Positions 32,403-42,009 are shown, numbered from the stretch's first letter. The stretch: DNA of 64,000 bases from Lawsonibacter faecis (GCF_014287675.1 NZ_JACOPQ010000007.1:124001-188000); one strand, 5' to 3'. Program-made: numbers and translations. Notes: a model not told the origin generated them from the letters alone.

Positions 32403-33797
32403 TCAGTGCTGATAGTTGTCCAGCGCGGGGACGCCGTGATTTTCATCCCAAATCAGCACGGCGGAGGTCTCCAGCTTGATACAGTCGATAATAGGTGCGT
32501 TGGAGGTGAAGGTGGTGCCGCTGACGGCATTCGTGTTGTTCGTCTTGAGCTGAATCAGGTTCTCGCCCTTTTTCAGCGCAACGCTGTCGATTACAATGCG
32601 GTCATCGCATTGGGCAAGTCCGCTCTGGTCGGCTTCCACCGTTACGGTGGAATAGCTCTTCGAGCTGCCGTTCACGAGCACCTGAAAATCGTTTCCGTCG
32701 TAGCTCATGGTAATATACTCCCCGGTAACGCGCACAGTCAGCGTAGCGTCGGACACATCCGCGTCAGATGCGATGTAAAACTCCAGCGTATTGTCCTTCT
32801 GGCACATATACCCGACAACACGGTCGTTGCTGGCGCCGATGGAGTCGTTGAATATGATCATGCTCTCCTCCTGCGCCGTGCCGGAGTAGCTGGGGCCAAT
32901 CTTCCCGGTCAGGTCGGTATCCTCCGCCTCAAACACATAGATCTCCTTGCTGGCGGTCTTTGTCCACGCCGCCTTTACCGTTGTGTCGGAAGCCAGAGGC
33001 GCCGCAAAATCATAGGCGCTGCCCGTTTCATCCACCCAACCGGCAAAGGCGTACCCGACGCGGGTGGGGTCGGCGGCGGGCCTCGCGACGGCAGTCCCCT
33101 TCTCCACGGGGTAGGAGTAGGCGCTCAGCGTCACGCCGTAATAGTCATAGTCGAAGGTTACATTCACATATTCTGCGCCGTCCCTCGTCCAGAGGGCATA
33201 CAGAGTGATGTCATCCTCCACGGGCACAGAGAAGTCGTATCGGGATGTAAAGTCCGTATCGATGTACCAACCTTGAAAGGTATAGCCCTCCCGCACGGGG
33301 AAGGCGGGCTCCGTCACGGCAGAGCCCTTGGATACTTGTACAGCCTCGGCGGCGGACGCGCCATCGTAGTTGGGCGCAAAGGTCACGCCGCACATAGCTC
33401 CCGCTACTTCGATTTTAAATGTAACCTTTTTCCCGCCATAGCTCACAGTGACGTTTTTGGTGTTGGCCGTATTCATCTTTGGCTGGGACAGCTCCACCCC
33501 GGAGTCGGTCATTTCAATTTCGTCAGAGCTGCCGTCGTCATAGTTGACCTTGATGGTTCCTCCCTGAGGGGAAAAGGTGTCGCCAATGACATAGGCGGTT
33601 TTATCCGGCAGCTTGGCAACTTCAATGGACGCTACTGTTCTCTCCCCGATATCCCCGGTAGACCCTTGACTCTGCTGGGGCCCTTTGGTGGGCTGTTCCC
33701 CTTGGCCCGTCTGGTCACCCCCACAGGCGGCAAGACTCAGCAGAAGCGCGGCAGCGCACAAAAGCGGCCATACCCAGCTCCGTATATTGCGTTTCAT
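32403..33797 (-). CDS. Surface lipoprotein with InlB-like repeats and a C-terminal carbohydrate-binding-like domain
   Basis: Lipoprotein of 464 residues, lipobox LAAC (Cys25). After the linker comes an Ig-like domain (about 60-130, TVASIEVAKLPDKTAYVIGD). Two InlB B-repeat-like units follow (about 140-210 and 215-290), each containing GYxFxGWxxD(T/E) and ending in TLYALW or TVKAAW. A C-terminal beta-sandwich (about 300-450) opens YVFEAEDTDLTGKIG and resembles family 6/35 carbohydrate-binding modules. It has no catalytic motif, and probably holds glycan for the two flanking GH3 enzymes. The start has AAGGAGG. Confidence 0.75.
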   Translation of the reverse strand: MKRNIRSWVWPLLCAAALLLSLAACGGDQTGQGEQPTKGPQQSQGSTGDIGERTVASIEVAKLPDKTAYVIGDTFSPQGGTIKVNYDDGSSDEIEMTDSGVELSQPKMNTANTKNVTVSYGGKKVTFKIEVAGAMCGVTFAPNYDGASAAEAVQVSKGSAVTEPAFPVREGYTFQGWYIDTDFTSRYDFSVPVEDDITLYALWTRDGAEYVNVTFDYDYYGVTLSAYSYPVEKGTAVARPAADPTRVGYAFAGWVDETGSAYDFAAPLASDTTVKAAWTKTASKEIYVFEAEDTDLTGKIGPSYSGTAQEESMIIFNDSIGASNDRVVGYMCQKDNTLEFYIASDADVSDATLTVRVTGEYITMSYDGNDFQVLVNGSSKSYSTVTVEADQSGLAQCDDRIVIDSVALKKGENLIQLKTNNTNAVSGTTFTSNAPIIDCIKLETSAVLIWDENHGVPALDNYQH

Positions 33798-33832
33798 AAA
33801 GGCTCCTCCTTCGTTCGATGTTAGCTTTGCGG

Positions 33833-33872
33833 CAGCCGTACCCGCCCGGAGTACTCCGGGCGGGTACGGCTG
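33833..33872. repeat. Perfect 40-bp palindrome between operon genes
   Basis: CAGCCGTACCCGCCCGGAGT followed directly by its exact complement, with no loop bases. It lies between the large GH3 gene and the binding-lipoprotein gene and lacks a T-run, so an intra-operon mRNA stabiliser or processing hairpin is more likely than a full terminator. Confidence 0.6.
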
Positions 33873-33902
33873 TGTGTCACGCCCCTAACGGGCCGGTTTT
33901 TC

Positions 33903-36900
33903 TCAGCCGATGGTGATGGTAACGGTGCGGGTAATCGGCAGACACAGCGGAGTGGCCTGCATATGCGCGTTGGGGAACATCGCCCCGCCGAAGCCCCGAA
34001 CCAGCGGGACGTACACCTTCACGGCAACCTCCACCGTACCGGCCTTGGCAGCCTTGCCCGTGATGGTCAGAGAGTCGTTCACGTCGTAGAAGGTACCCGC
34101 GTGGGTCTTATATCTCGAATATCCCTTCTCCACGGAGAGACCGTAATCCGCCAGCTTGGCCTCGTCCGCTTCGGAGACCTCCACGCTGTAGCGGAAAGCC
34201 CTGTAGTACTCGCCGTTGTCAATCACGGAGTCCTCCACATACCGGGTATCGGTGGAGTGGGCGTCGCAGTAGCTCAGGTGCCCGCGGGCGCCGTCAAGAC
34301 CCGTGCCGAAGAAGTCGCTCTCGTTGATCCAGTACCAGTTCAGGATGGCCCATTTGCCCTCGTACTGGGCAGAATCGGAGGTTCCGCCAAAGCCGGAGGT
34401 CACAGTGTTGTCTCCGGGCTGGACGGAGTAGGTGTCCTTGCCCCAGATAGAAGATACGCTGTAAGCGGTAGATCCGTAGGCCCAGTTGGGGGCGCTGAAG
34501 GTGAGGGCCACATCGTCGCCCACAGAGACCTTGTCGCTGCCGGTCATATGGACGGGCTCCACCGTGCGAATGACCACTTCCACGTTATTCAGGGTAATAT
34601 AGCCGTCCACGCCGGTGAGGGTCACGAAGAAAGAGGTATCGCCCAGTTGGGTGGAGACGCCGGATACCACGCCGCCCTCGCTCATAGTAAAGCCCTCGGG
34701 CAGCGCAGAGCCCTCAGACAGCACGATTCCTTGGAAATCCATGCCCTCGAAGGTAATAGGCACAGACATATCGGTATTTCTGTCAAACTCCAGCACGCAG
34801 GGCTTGAGCTCCGCATAGCCGTTTTTGATGCCGCTGCCGTTGGAGTAGTTCCATAGAATCTCCTGCGCGGCCTTACGGACGGCCGCGTAGTGGGTCTGGG
34901 AGAGGAAGGTGCCCTCTCCGCCGTCGCTGACTGCCACGCACCCGGCTTCAGCATCCCAAGCGCCTATCTCCAAATCGACCACAGGGACGCTGGAGCCGGA
35001 GCCCAGCACCTGCTGGTTGCCCTGACGCACCATCAAATCCAAGGGGCAATAAGTGCCCTGCCATGCGTCGGTCTCAAAGATGGCCCGGTTATCCCACTCG
35101 TCGTGAACCAGAGCCTTTACAGCGCCGTTGAGCTGGGAGTTGATGTTGCCGATGCGGTTAAAGGAGCCCATGATGCCGGTGGAGTTGCCGGACTTCAGCG
35201 CATACTCAAAGGGCTTTGCATAGATTTCCCGGATGACCTGCTCGGTAGCCCATGTAAACACGCCGCCGTTCAGGTCGCGGTAGGACTCCTGGTCGTTGAG
35301 CATCATGTGCTTAATGTGGCAGGTGACGCCCTTGGAGGTAACGCCCTTGGCAACGGCGGCGGCAAAGACGCCGTTATGGACGCCGTCCTGGCTGTAGTAC
35401 TCCACGTTACGGCCGGACAGCGGACTGCGGTGGATGTTCATGGCGTTGCCCTGCCAGTAGGAGCAGCCCTTGAACAGCGCCTCGTTGCCCATCATGCGGC
35501 CCACACGCTCGGCCAGCTCCACATTGAAGGAGGCCGCCAGAATGGGCGGGCAGGCCCATAGAGTGCCCCCCGCTAGCTGCAGCGGAGTCTCGCTGGCGCC
35601 AATCTCGTTCACGCCCACGGCCGAAATCTGCTGTACACCGCCGCCGTTGCGGACCAGACTGCACATCTCCTCCCAGGTCAGCTGATTCATAAACTGTTCC
35701 CACTTCTGGGAACCCTCGTCGGCACCCTGAGCTACCTTTCCGTCCTCAATGGAGAGGGAGAAGTCCACGCCGGTCATATCCAGAATAGAGATGGGAGCCG
35801 TATCGTCCTCAGCGCGGACCGCCGCCTGGCTCCACGTGGCGGGAATTCCGTCCTCCTCCACGTACCACGCCTCGTCACCCTGATCCATGTAGCTGTGATA
35901 GGTGTACTGGGCGTCGATCATCTCCAGATACTCATCGCTGATGGTGCGGTCCGCCACAGAGGACGGGAGGGGCTGGGTCAGGCCGTTGGCGCGGGAAATC
36001 ATGTTGTTCAGAAGGGAATCGTTAACGCTGGTGTAGTTGTCGACAAAGAGAGGCATAATTTCCTTACCTGTGGTATAGTCGGTCGCGCAATTGATACCGT
36101 CCGCCACGTTGTAGGTCACGGACAGCGCCTCATCGTGGGAGTTGCGGCGGGCGGAGACCACATAATCTCCAGCCTCCAGCTCATAGCCCTTAAAGCCGTT
36201 TCCGTTGGCGTCGTTCCAGTCGAAGGAGGCCATATCCTGCGCCACAAACTGGACGGTGACCACTTCGCTTTCACCGGGCTGGAGCAGCTTTGTCTTGGCA
36301 AAGCCCATCAGATTGGCGCTGGCCTTTTCGATGCCGCCCTTGGTGTAGGGCGGGTTGGCATAGACCTGCACCACGTCCTTCCCGGCCACGGAGCCTGTAT
36401 TGGTGACCTTCACCCGCATGGTAATGGTCTGGTGGGCGTCGGAGATGGTTTCGTCGGAGGAAATGCCCGCCAGCTCCCATTCAAAATCGGTATAGGACAG
36501 GCCGTAGCCAAAGGGGTAAAGCACCTGACTCTGGTACCATTCTTCACCACTCTCACCCATGTCGTCAGCCGCCGTCTCGTAATACTTGTAGCCGACATAA
36601 ATGCCCTCGCGGTACTCTACTGTGGCATAGGTGGTGGCATTGCCCTCGGAGTCATAGAAGAAGGCGTCAGTGTCATTTTGGGTCTGGAAGCCGAAGTTGG
36701 TGTAGGTGGGGCCCTTTGTAAAGTCCTTCTCCCAAACCTCTACAGTGCGGCCGGAAGGGTTGACCTCGCCTGCGAGGAGCTTGCCAATGGCCTCAATGGC
36801 GTTATTGCCGGTATTGCCCACCCAAAAGATGGCGTCCACACCGTACTCACTGCTTGCCTTGGGCTCGTTGAGCTCAGGAATCTGTAAGATATTGCTGGCG

Positions 36901-37703
36901 TTAATCAGGACAATGATGGGCTTATCGGGGTAATACTGCTTGATGTGCTTAATAAGCGCTTTCTCGTTGTCATCCAGCATCAGCTCGTGGTCGGCGGGAT
37001 TGGAGTGGTCCGGCACATTGCCGATTTCCTTGTCCTTGGACTCAGAGCCCACGCGGGAGAACACCACTACCGCCGCGTCCTGATAGCCGTTATAGGTGCT
37101 GATCGTCGCATTGGAATAGTAGCTGACAGGCAGCTCGTTAGAGGTGGTGCCAAGGGCCTGATGCTTATTATAGAGGTCGATGAGCTTAGGATTCACATGG
37201 AAGCCCGCGTTTTCCATCGACTTCTGCAGGGTGGACTCCGGAATGCCGTTTGCGCCTGTGCTGCCGCCGGCAGAGCCATTTGTAGAGGCAATCAGGCTTA
37301 CGGAGTGCATACCGAACAGCGAAACATAGGCGCCCTCCTTCAGCGGAAGGACGTTGCCTTCGTTCTTCAGCATTACGAAGCCTTCGGACGCCGCCTCAAT
37401 AGCCAAATCCTTGGCGGCCTGCTGCTCTTCCTCAAGGGTCTGATAGTCGGTGTAATACTTTCCGCCTGATTCCGCAAAGCCATAGGAGTTGCCTGTGGGC
37501 TGCATAAGCTGTTCCTCAATCAGCTCCACGCCGGTGGCTGGGTCCTTGACTGCGGCGGAGCTGGTCGGCTCGGGACTGGCGCCGGGGCTGGACGTCTCCG
37601 CGGCCGGGTCTTCCTGGCAGCCCGCAAGCAGACTGGTCAGAAGAAGGCAGAGAACCAGTAACAGTGCGATTGGACGCCTTGCTTTCTTCTCATTTCTCGA
37701 CAT
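33903..37703 (-). CDS. Large GH3 glycoside hydrolase lipoprotein, permuted domain order with C-terminal extension
   Basis: Lipid-anchored enzyme of 1266 residues (lipobox LLAGC, Cys29). As in the other GH3 here, the C-domain comes first (ASEGFVMLKNEGNVLPL, DAIFWVGNTGNNAIEAIGKLL), then the FnIII-like domain (VLYPFGYGLSYTDFEW, NTGSVAGKDVVQVYANPPY). The barrel follows, with NIHRSPLSGRNVEYYSQD and CHIKHMMLNDQESYRDLNGG; Asp879 in FETDAW is the likely nucleophile. About 270 further residues of beta-rich, Ig-like sequence follow. The ATG at 37703 is preferred over a longer frame because AAAAGGGG precedes it and the signal peptide then starts correctly. Specificity is unknown. Confidence 0.88.
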   Translation of the reverse strand: MSRNEKKARRPIALLLVLCLLLTSLLAGCQEDPAAETSSPGASPEPTSSAAVKDPATGVELIEEQLMQPTGNSYGFAESGGKYYTDYQTLEEEQQAAKDLAIEAASEGFVMLKNEGNVLPLKEGAYVSLFGMHSVSLIASTNGSAGGSTGANGIPESTLQKSMENAGFHVNPKLIDLYNKHQALGTTSNELPVSYYSNATISTYNGYQDAAVVVFSRVGSESKDKEIGNVPDHSNPADHELMLDDNEKALIKHIKQYYPDKPIIVLINASNILQIPELNEPKASSEYGVDAIFWVGNTGNNAIEAIGKLLAGEVNPSGRTVEVWEKDFTKGPTYTNFGFQTQNDTDAFFYDSEGNATTYATVEYREGIYVGYKYYETAADDMGESGEEWYQSQVLYPFGYGLSYTDFEWELAGISSDETISDAHQTITMRVKVTNTGSVAGKDVVQVYANPPYTKGGIEKASANLMGFAKTKLLQPGESEVVTVQFVAQDMASFDWNDANGNGFKGYELEAGDYVVSARRNSHDEALSVTYNVADGINCATDYTTGKEIMPLFVDNYTSVNDSLLNNMISRANGLTQPLPSSVADRTISDEYLEMIDAQYTYHSYMDQGDEAWYVEEDGIPATWSQAAVRAEDDTAPISILDMTGVDFSLSIEDGKVAQGADEGSQKWEQFMNQLTWEEMCSLVRNGGGVQQISAVGVNEIGASETPLQLAGGTLWACPPILAASFNVELAERVGRMMGNEALFKGCSYWQGNAMNIHRSPLSGRNVEYYSQDGVHNGVFAAAVAKGVTSKGVTCHIKHMMLNDQESYRDLNGGVFTWATEQVIREIYAKPFEYALKSGNSTGIMGSFNRIGNINSQLNGAVKALVHDEWDNRAIFETDAWQGTYCPLDLMVRQGNQQVLGSGSSVPVVDLEIGAWDAEAGCVAVSDGGEGTFLSQTHYAAVRKAAQEILWNYSNGSGIKNGYAELKPCVLEFDRNTDMSVPITFEGMDFQGIVLSEGSALPEGFTMSEGGVVSGVSTQLGDTSFFVTLTGVDGYITLNNVEVVIRTVEPVHMTGSDKVSVGDDVALTFSAPNWAYGSTAYSVSSIWGKDTYSVQPGDNTVTSGFGGTSDSAQYEGKWAILNWYWINESDFFGTGLDGARGHLSYCDAHSTDTRYVEDSVIDNGEYYRAFRYSVEVSEADEAKLADYGLSVEKGYSRYKTHAGTFYDVNDSLTITGKAAKAGTVEVAVKVYVPLVRGFGGAMFPNAHMQATPLCLPITRTVTITIG

Positions 37704-37816
37704 AAACCATTTCCCCTTTTCACTTTTTATAATTCCGCCGGTCACCGGCGGGAATTGATAAAACCCGGGTACAGCCGCCTGCTGGGCAGAGCGGCGGGCT
37801 GGCGCGCCTGCGCCGC

Positions 37817-39295
37817 TTATGTAAAAGGATTCTCCGTGGGGTAGGGAAGGCCTTTGGGCCGGTTGTAGGCGACGTCCTCAATGCCCAGGAACCGGAATAC
37901 CTCGAAGAGGGCCGCCCCGCAGTGGGAAAAGGCCACGGCGCCGTGGTGGGGGTAGCGCTTCTCCAGAAGTACATGCCGGTAGAAGCGGCCCATCTCCGGT
38001 ACGGCAAACACGCCGACGCCGCCGAAGGAGCGGGTGGCCACATTCAGCACCTCGCCCTGGGCGATATAGGCCCGGAGCCGGCCCTCGCTGTCGCACTGCA
38101 GGCGGTAGAGGGTTATGTCGCAGGGGGCGAGGTCTCCCTCCAGGGTGCCCCGGCTGATGTCCGGCTCGCTGCCCTCGCGCTCCAGGACCCGGTGCTGAAT
38201 GAGCTGGTATTTGACGGCCCGGTCGGCGCACATCTTGCAGCTGGGGGTGTTGCCGCAGTGAAAGCCCATAAAGGTGTCGGTCAGCGCATAGCTGTATTTG
38301 CCCCGGATATCCGCGTCATAAATGGAGCGGGGCACGGAGTTGTTGATGTCCAGCAGGGTCACCGCGTCCTGGGAGACGCAGGCGCCGATGTACTCGCTGA
38401 GCGCGCCGTACACATCCACCTCGCAGGCCACGGGGATGCCCCGGCCCGCCAGGCGGGAGTTCACGTAGCAGGGCTCAAAGCCGAACTGGCTGGGGAAGGC
38501 GGGCCAGCATTTATTGGCGAAGGCCACAAACTCACGGCTGCCCCGGTGCGCCTCGGCCCAGTCCAGCAGGGTCAGCTCGTACTGGGCCATCCGGGCGGAC
38601 AGGTCGGGGTAGTACCGGCCCTCGCCCATCTCAGCGGCCATGTCGGCGCAGACGCCGGGGATGCGGGGATCGCCGGCATGGGCCCTGTAGCTCACCAGCA
38701 GATCCAGCTCGGAGTTCTCCTCAATCTCCACCCCCAGCTCATAGAGCCCCCTGATGGGGGCGTTGCAGGCGAAAAAGTCCTGGGGCCGGGGGCCGAAGGT
38801 GATGATTTTCAGGCTCCTGATGCCGATGACGGCGCGGGCCACGGGGAGAAAGCGGGCGATCATCTCCGCGATGTCCTCCGCCGTCCCCACCGGATAGGCG
38901 GGGATGTAGCCCTCCAGGCGGCGCAGCCCCAGGTTGTAGGAGCAGTTGAGCATGCCGCAGTAGGCGTCGCCCCGGCCGTCGATCAGGTCCCCGTCCCCCT
39001 CGGCGGCGGCGGCGAACATACAGGGGCCGCCAAAGTGCTTGGCAATGAGGGTCTCCGGCGTCTCCGGGCCGAAATTGCCCAGGAATACCACCAGGGCGTT
39101 GCACCCGGCTGCGGTCACGTCCGCCACGGCCCGGAGCATATCCTTTTCGTTCTCCACGGTGACGGGACACTGGTACAGCCCGCCGCCGCAGGCGTCCGCC
39201 ACGGCACGGCGGCGCTTTTCGCTCAACGAGACGGGAAAGCAGTCCCGGCTGACGGCGATGATGCCCAGCTTTACCTGAGGAATATTGGTCAGCAT
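37817..39295 (-). CDS. L-fucose/L-arabinose isomerase-like protein
   Basis: Aldose-ketose isomerase superfamily member of 492 residues, cytoplasmic. The N-terminal part is a Rossmann-like domain (KLGIIAVSRDCFPVSLSEKRR, CNALVVFLGNFGPETPE), and a fucose/arabinose isomerase C-terminal region follows (ACEVDVYGALSEYIGACVS, HCGNTPSCKMCADR). Relatives use Mn(II) or a similar metal; residues such as the Glu and Asp of CEVD are candidate ligands. The ATG at 39295 follows GAGGAGG; the longer upstream frame runs inside the next gene. Next to xylulokinase it should supply the ketose, but whether it isomerises xylose, fucose or another aldose is open. No xylA is present. Confidence 0.8.
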   Translation of the reverse strand: MLTNIPQVKLGIIAVSRDCFPVSLSEKRRRAVADACGGGLYQCPVTVENEKDMLRAVADVTAAGCNALVVFLGNFGPETPETLIAKHFGGPCMFAAAAEGDGDLIDGRGDAYCGMLNCSYNLGLRRLEGYIPAYPVGTAEDIAEMIARFLPVARAVIGIRSLKIITFGPRPQDFFACNAPIRGLYELGVEIEENSELDLLVSYRAHAGDPRIPGVCADMAAEMGEGRYYPDLSARMAQYELTLLDWAEAHRGSREFVAFANKCWPAFPSQFGFEPCYVNSRLAGRGIPVACEVDVYGALSEYIGACVSQDAVTLLDINNSVPRSIYDADIRGKYSYALTDTFMGFHCGNTPSCKMCADRAVKYQLIQHRVLEREGSEPDISRGTLEGDLAPCDITLYRLQCDSEGRLRAYIAQGEVLNVATRSFGGVGVFAVPEMGRFYRHVLLEKRYPHHGAVAFSHCGAALFEVFRFLGIEDVAYNRPKGLPYPTENPFT

Positions 39296-39948
39296 ATTGT
39301 GTTCCTCCTCAATCCTGACACGGTAATATTGTCTCCGCACAGGCCCACATAGGCGCCCTGCCCTGCCTCGGGACTGTCGGGGTGGGCCAGAAGCCACTTG
39401 TTTTGGGCCCAGAGCCGCCTGTCCTCGGCGGTTTTCGCGGCGAAGTCGCGTTTCTGGGTGTTCGTCCCCTTGGGGAGCGCGATTGCCACGCGGAAGCCGG
39501 CGTCCGGGCGTCCGTCGCAGGGGGCGTAGTGCAGGGTGGTGGCGTAGAGCTCCACCGCGGCGCCCGCGGGGACGAGAAACGCCTCCACCCCGGCGGTGCT
39601 CAGCACCCCGTTTTCAAGGGCCTGCAGGGGCGCCAGCAGAAGCACCACGTCATCAGCCGGTATATTTACCTCGCTGCTGCGGTGGTACTCCAGGCAGTTC
39701 AATTTGGCGTTGAATCCGTTGCAATAGCCCATTTGGAGAGGCATTCCGCCGTAAAAACCGTCTTGCAGGGCAGAAAAGACGCCGGTCCGCTCCAAGAGCG
39801 GGTCGGACGGTACATAGACCGTGCCGTTCATGGGTTTTTCCGTGGCTTTGAGAGCCTCCAGCAGGCTTTGAAGGTCATAGCCCTCCAAAATCTGTCCGTA
39901 GCGGGCAAAGGCAGGGGAAAACACCGACTGAATGGTCAAACTCATCAT
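39289..39948 (-). CDS. DUF4867-family protein (AllA-like cupin)
   Basis: Cytoplasmic protein of 219 residues matching the uncharacterised DUF4867 family as I recall it, usually found beside sugar isomerase and kinase genes. It appears to be a beta-barrel: NCLEYHRSSEVNIPADDVVLLL, then AFLVPAGAAVELYATTLHYAPC, a pattern similar to ureidoglycolate lyase-type cupins and to the AllA-like protein at 50272. The 3' end overlaps the isomerase gene by seven bases. Position between kinase and isomerase suggests a mutarotase, epimerase or regulatory role; no activity is claimed. Confidence 0.7.
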   Translation of the reverse strand: MMSLTIQSVFSPAFARYGQILEGYDLQSLLEALKATEKPMNGTVYVPSDPLLERTGVFSALQDGFYGGMPLQMGYCNGFNAKLNCLEYHRSSEVNIPADDVVLLLAPLQALENGVLSTAGVEAFLVPAGAAVELYATTLHYAPCDGRPDAGFRVAIALPKGTNTQKRDFAAKTAEDRRLWAQNKWLLAHPDSPEAGQGAYVGLCGDNITVSGLRRNTIC

Positions 39949-39954
39949 CTCACC

Positions 39955-41478
39955 TCACAGGCCCGCCAGGGTGCGGAAGGACCCCCGCAGGGCCGGATAG
40001 AGTTCACAGAACAGGCGGTAATAGGGTTCGTAGGCGGCGGAGCGGGTCTTGTCCGGGGCCTGCACGCCGCCGCTGCGGACCGCCGCGGCGCAGCCCTGGG
40101 CCACGCTGCCGTAGACTCCCGCGCCCACGCCGGCCAGGATGGCCGCCCCCAGGGCGGGACCCTCGGCCGAGGCGGCGGTCTTTACGCCGCAGCCGTACAC
40201 GTCGGCGAGCATCTGCCGCCAGAGGGGACTGCGCGCCCCCCCGCCGCAGGCGGCCATATCGCGCACGTCCACCCCCATCTCGCGAAACACGTCCAAGCAC
40301 TGGCGCTGGGCGTAGACCACCCCCTCCAGCACGGCGCGGATGAGGTCCGGCTTGGTGTGGATGGCGGAGAGGCCGATGAAGGCCCCCCGTGCGTCGGAGT
40401 CCAGGAGGGGGGAGCGCTCACCCATGAGGTAGGGCAGATAGACGAGGCGGTTTGCCCCGATGGGGCTGCGCTCCGCCTGGGCGGTCATCAGCTCATAGGG
40501 ATCGAGCCCCAGATTGGCGGCGGCCTCCGTCTCGGCGGCGCAGAAATTGTTGCGGAACCACTGGAGGGAGAGACCGGCGGCCAGGGTGCAGCTCATCACC
40601 GTCCAGGCCCCCGGCACGGCGGAGCAGAAGGTGTGGACCCGGCCCCGGGGGTCGATGGCGACCTGGTCGGCGTGGGCGAAGATGACTCCGGAGGTGCCTA
40701 AGGTGGTGAAGGCTTTTCCCGTGTCCACCACGCCGGTGCCCACGGCGGCGGCGGCGTTGTCCCCCGCGCCGCCCACCACGACGGTGCCGGGGGACAGACC
40801 GGTGGCCTCGGCTGCGGCATGGGTCACCGCGCCGGTGACCTCGCAGGACTCGTACAACCGGCCCAGGAGGGCGGGGTCGATGTCCAGGGCGGAGAGAATC
40901 TCGCCGCTCCAGCGGCGGCCCCGCACGTCCAGCAGGTTCATGCCCGAGGCGTCGGACACCTCGGTGGCGAACTCGCCGGTGAGCTTGTAGCGGATGTAGT
41001 CCTTGGGGAGGAGAATGTGGCGGCACCTCTCATAGCGCTCGCTCTCGTGCTCCCGGACCCAGAGAATTTTTCCGGCGGTAAAGCCGGGGAGGGAGGGATT
41101 GGCGGTAATGGAGAGAAGGCGCTCCCGGCCCACGGCATCGGTAATCTCGTCGCACTGGGCCTGGGTGCGGCCGTCGCACCAGAGAATGGCGTCCCGGAGG
41201 ACGTGGCCCTGGGCGTCCAGCAGGACCAGGCCGTGCATCTGGCCGGAGAGGCCCACTCCCCGGATGGAGGAGGGGTCCGCGCCGCTCTCGGCCAGGACCG
41301 CCCCGACGGTCTCCTGCACCGCACGCCACCAGTCGTGGGGGTCCTGCTCCGCCCAGCCGTTGCGAGGCTGGCGGAGGGGATACGCGGCGGTATGGCTGGC
41401 GATTGGGACGCCGACCGTGTCAAAGAGCACCGTCTTGGCGCCGGAGGTACCCAGGTCGATACCCAGAAGATATTCCAT
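39955..41478 (-). CDS. xylB: Xylulokinase-like FGGY kinase
   Basis: ATP-dependent carbohydrate kinase of 507 residues. FGGY motifs are LGIDLGTSGAKTVLFD (phosphate-1 loop), GWAEQDPHDWW and GVGLSGQMHGLVLLD, where QMHG is typical of xylulokinases. The adenosine-site motif VAACGGGARSPLWRQMLADV is also present in the form MAACGGGARSP. It should convert D-xylulose, or a close ketose, to the 5-phosphate for the pentose phosphate route. Its neighbours are the isomerase-like protein and GH43/GH3 enzymes that would release pentoses. The ATG at 41478 has an AAAGGATG site. Confidence 0.9.
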   Translation of the reverse strand: MEYLLGIDLGTSGAKTVLFDTVGVPIASHTAAYPLRQPRNGWAEQDPHDWWRAVQETVGAVLAESGADPSSIRGVGLSGQMHGLVLLDAQGHVLRDAILWCDGRTQAQCDEITDAVGRERLLSITANPSLPGFTAGKILWVREHESERYERCRHILLPKDYIRYKLTGEFATEVSDASGMNLLDVRGRRWSGEILSALDIDPALLGRLYESCEVTGAVTHAAAEATGLSPGTVVVGGAGDNAAAAVGTGVVDTGKAFTTLGTSGVIFAHADQVAIDPRGRVHTFCSAVPGAWTVMSCTLAAGLSLQWFRNNFCAAETEAAANLGLDPYELMTAQAERSPIGANRLVYLPYLMGERSPLLDSDARGAFIGLSAIHTKPDLIRAVLEGVVYAQRQCLDVFREMGVDVRDMAACGGGARSPLWRQMLADVYGCGVKTAASAEGPALGAAILAGVGAGVYGSVAQGCAAAVRSGGVQAPDKTRSAAYEPYYRLFCELYPALRGSFRTLAGL

Positions 41479-41484
41479 GGCGAT

Positions 41485-42009
41485 TCATCCTTTCGTGGAC
41501 GGGATTGGGGCGGGGGCGCTGGTCTTTTTCATTACCAGGAATTTCATGGTGGGGTAGAGGGTCAGCACCTGGATAAGGATGTTGACGCAGTTGGCGAGAT
41601 AGGGCGCCAGGCCGCCCACGATGCGGCTCAGGGGAGCCACGATGAGGGTGGGCACATACAGGCAGATGAAATAGACCGCGATGACCGCCGCGATGTAGAC
41701 CGCGATGGCGGGGCCCAGCTTGTTGTCGGCGTGGAAGACCGCCTTGCGCTGGACGATAAAATTCACCGTCTGGGCGCAGGCGTAGCTGAGCAGGAAGGAG
41801 AGGAAGCCGCAAAGCCCGCCGTTTTCCAGGGAGTAGTCGAAGGGGCCGAGGACAAAGGCGGTTTCGGAGAAGGCGCGGAAGAGCAGGGAGTTTCCCAGCA
41901 GGAGCACCAGAAAGTTGGTGATGGTGGCGATGTTGGCCAGGAGATTGAACAGGATGAACTCATAGAGGTCCGGATGGCGGCCGCGCCAGCGGTGAATGGC
42001 CTGTATCAT
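41485..42009 (-). CDS. GtrA-like four-helix membrane protein
   Basis: Small membrane protein of 174 residues with four predicted helices (about 17-45, 65-88, 103-122 and 140-160), matching the GtrA/DPMS superfamily. Features are FILFNLLANIATITNFLVL and the loop VNFIVQRKAVF after helix 2. Relatives help move undecaprenyl- or dolichyl-linked sugars across the membrane. It overlaps the GH43 gene by four bases, so it is translated with it. Why a lipid-linked-sugar protein sits in a pentose catabolic operon is unclear. Confidence 0.75.
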   Translation of the reverse strand: MIQAIHRWRGRHPDLYEFILFNLLANIATITNFLVLLLGNSLLFRAFSETAFVLGPFDYSLENGGLCGFLSFLLSYACAQTVNFIVQRKAVFHADNKLGPAIAVYIAAVIAVYFICLYVPTLIVAPLSRIVGGLAPYLANCVNILIQVLTLYPTMKFLVMKKTSAPAPIPSTKG

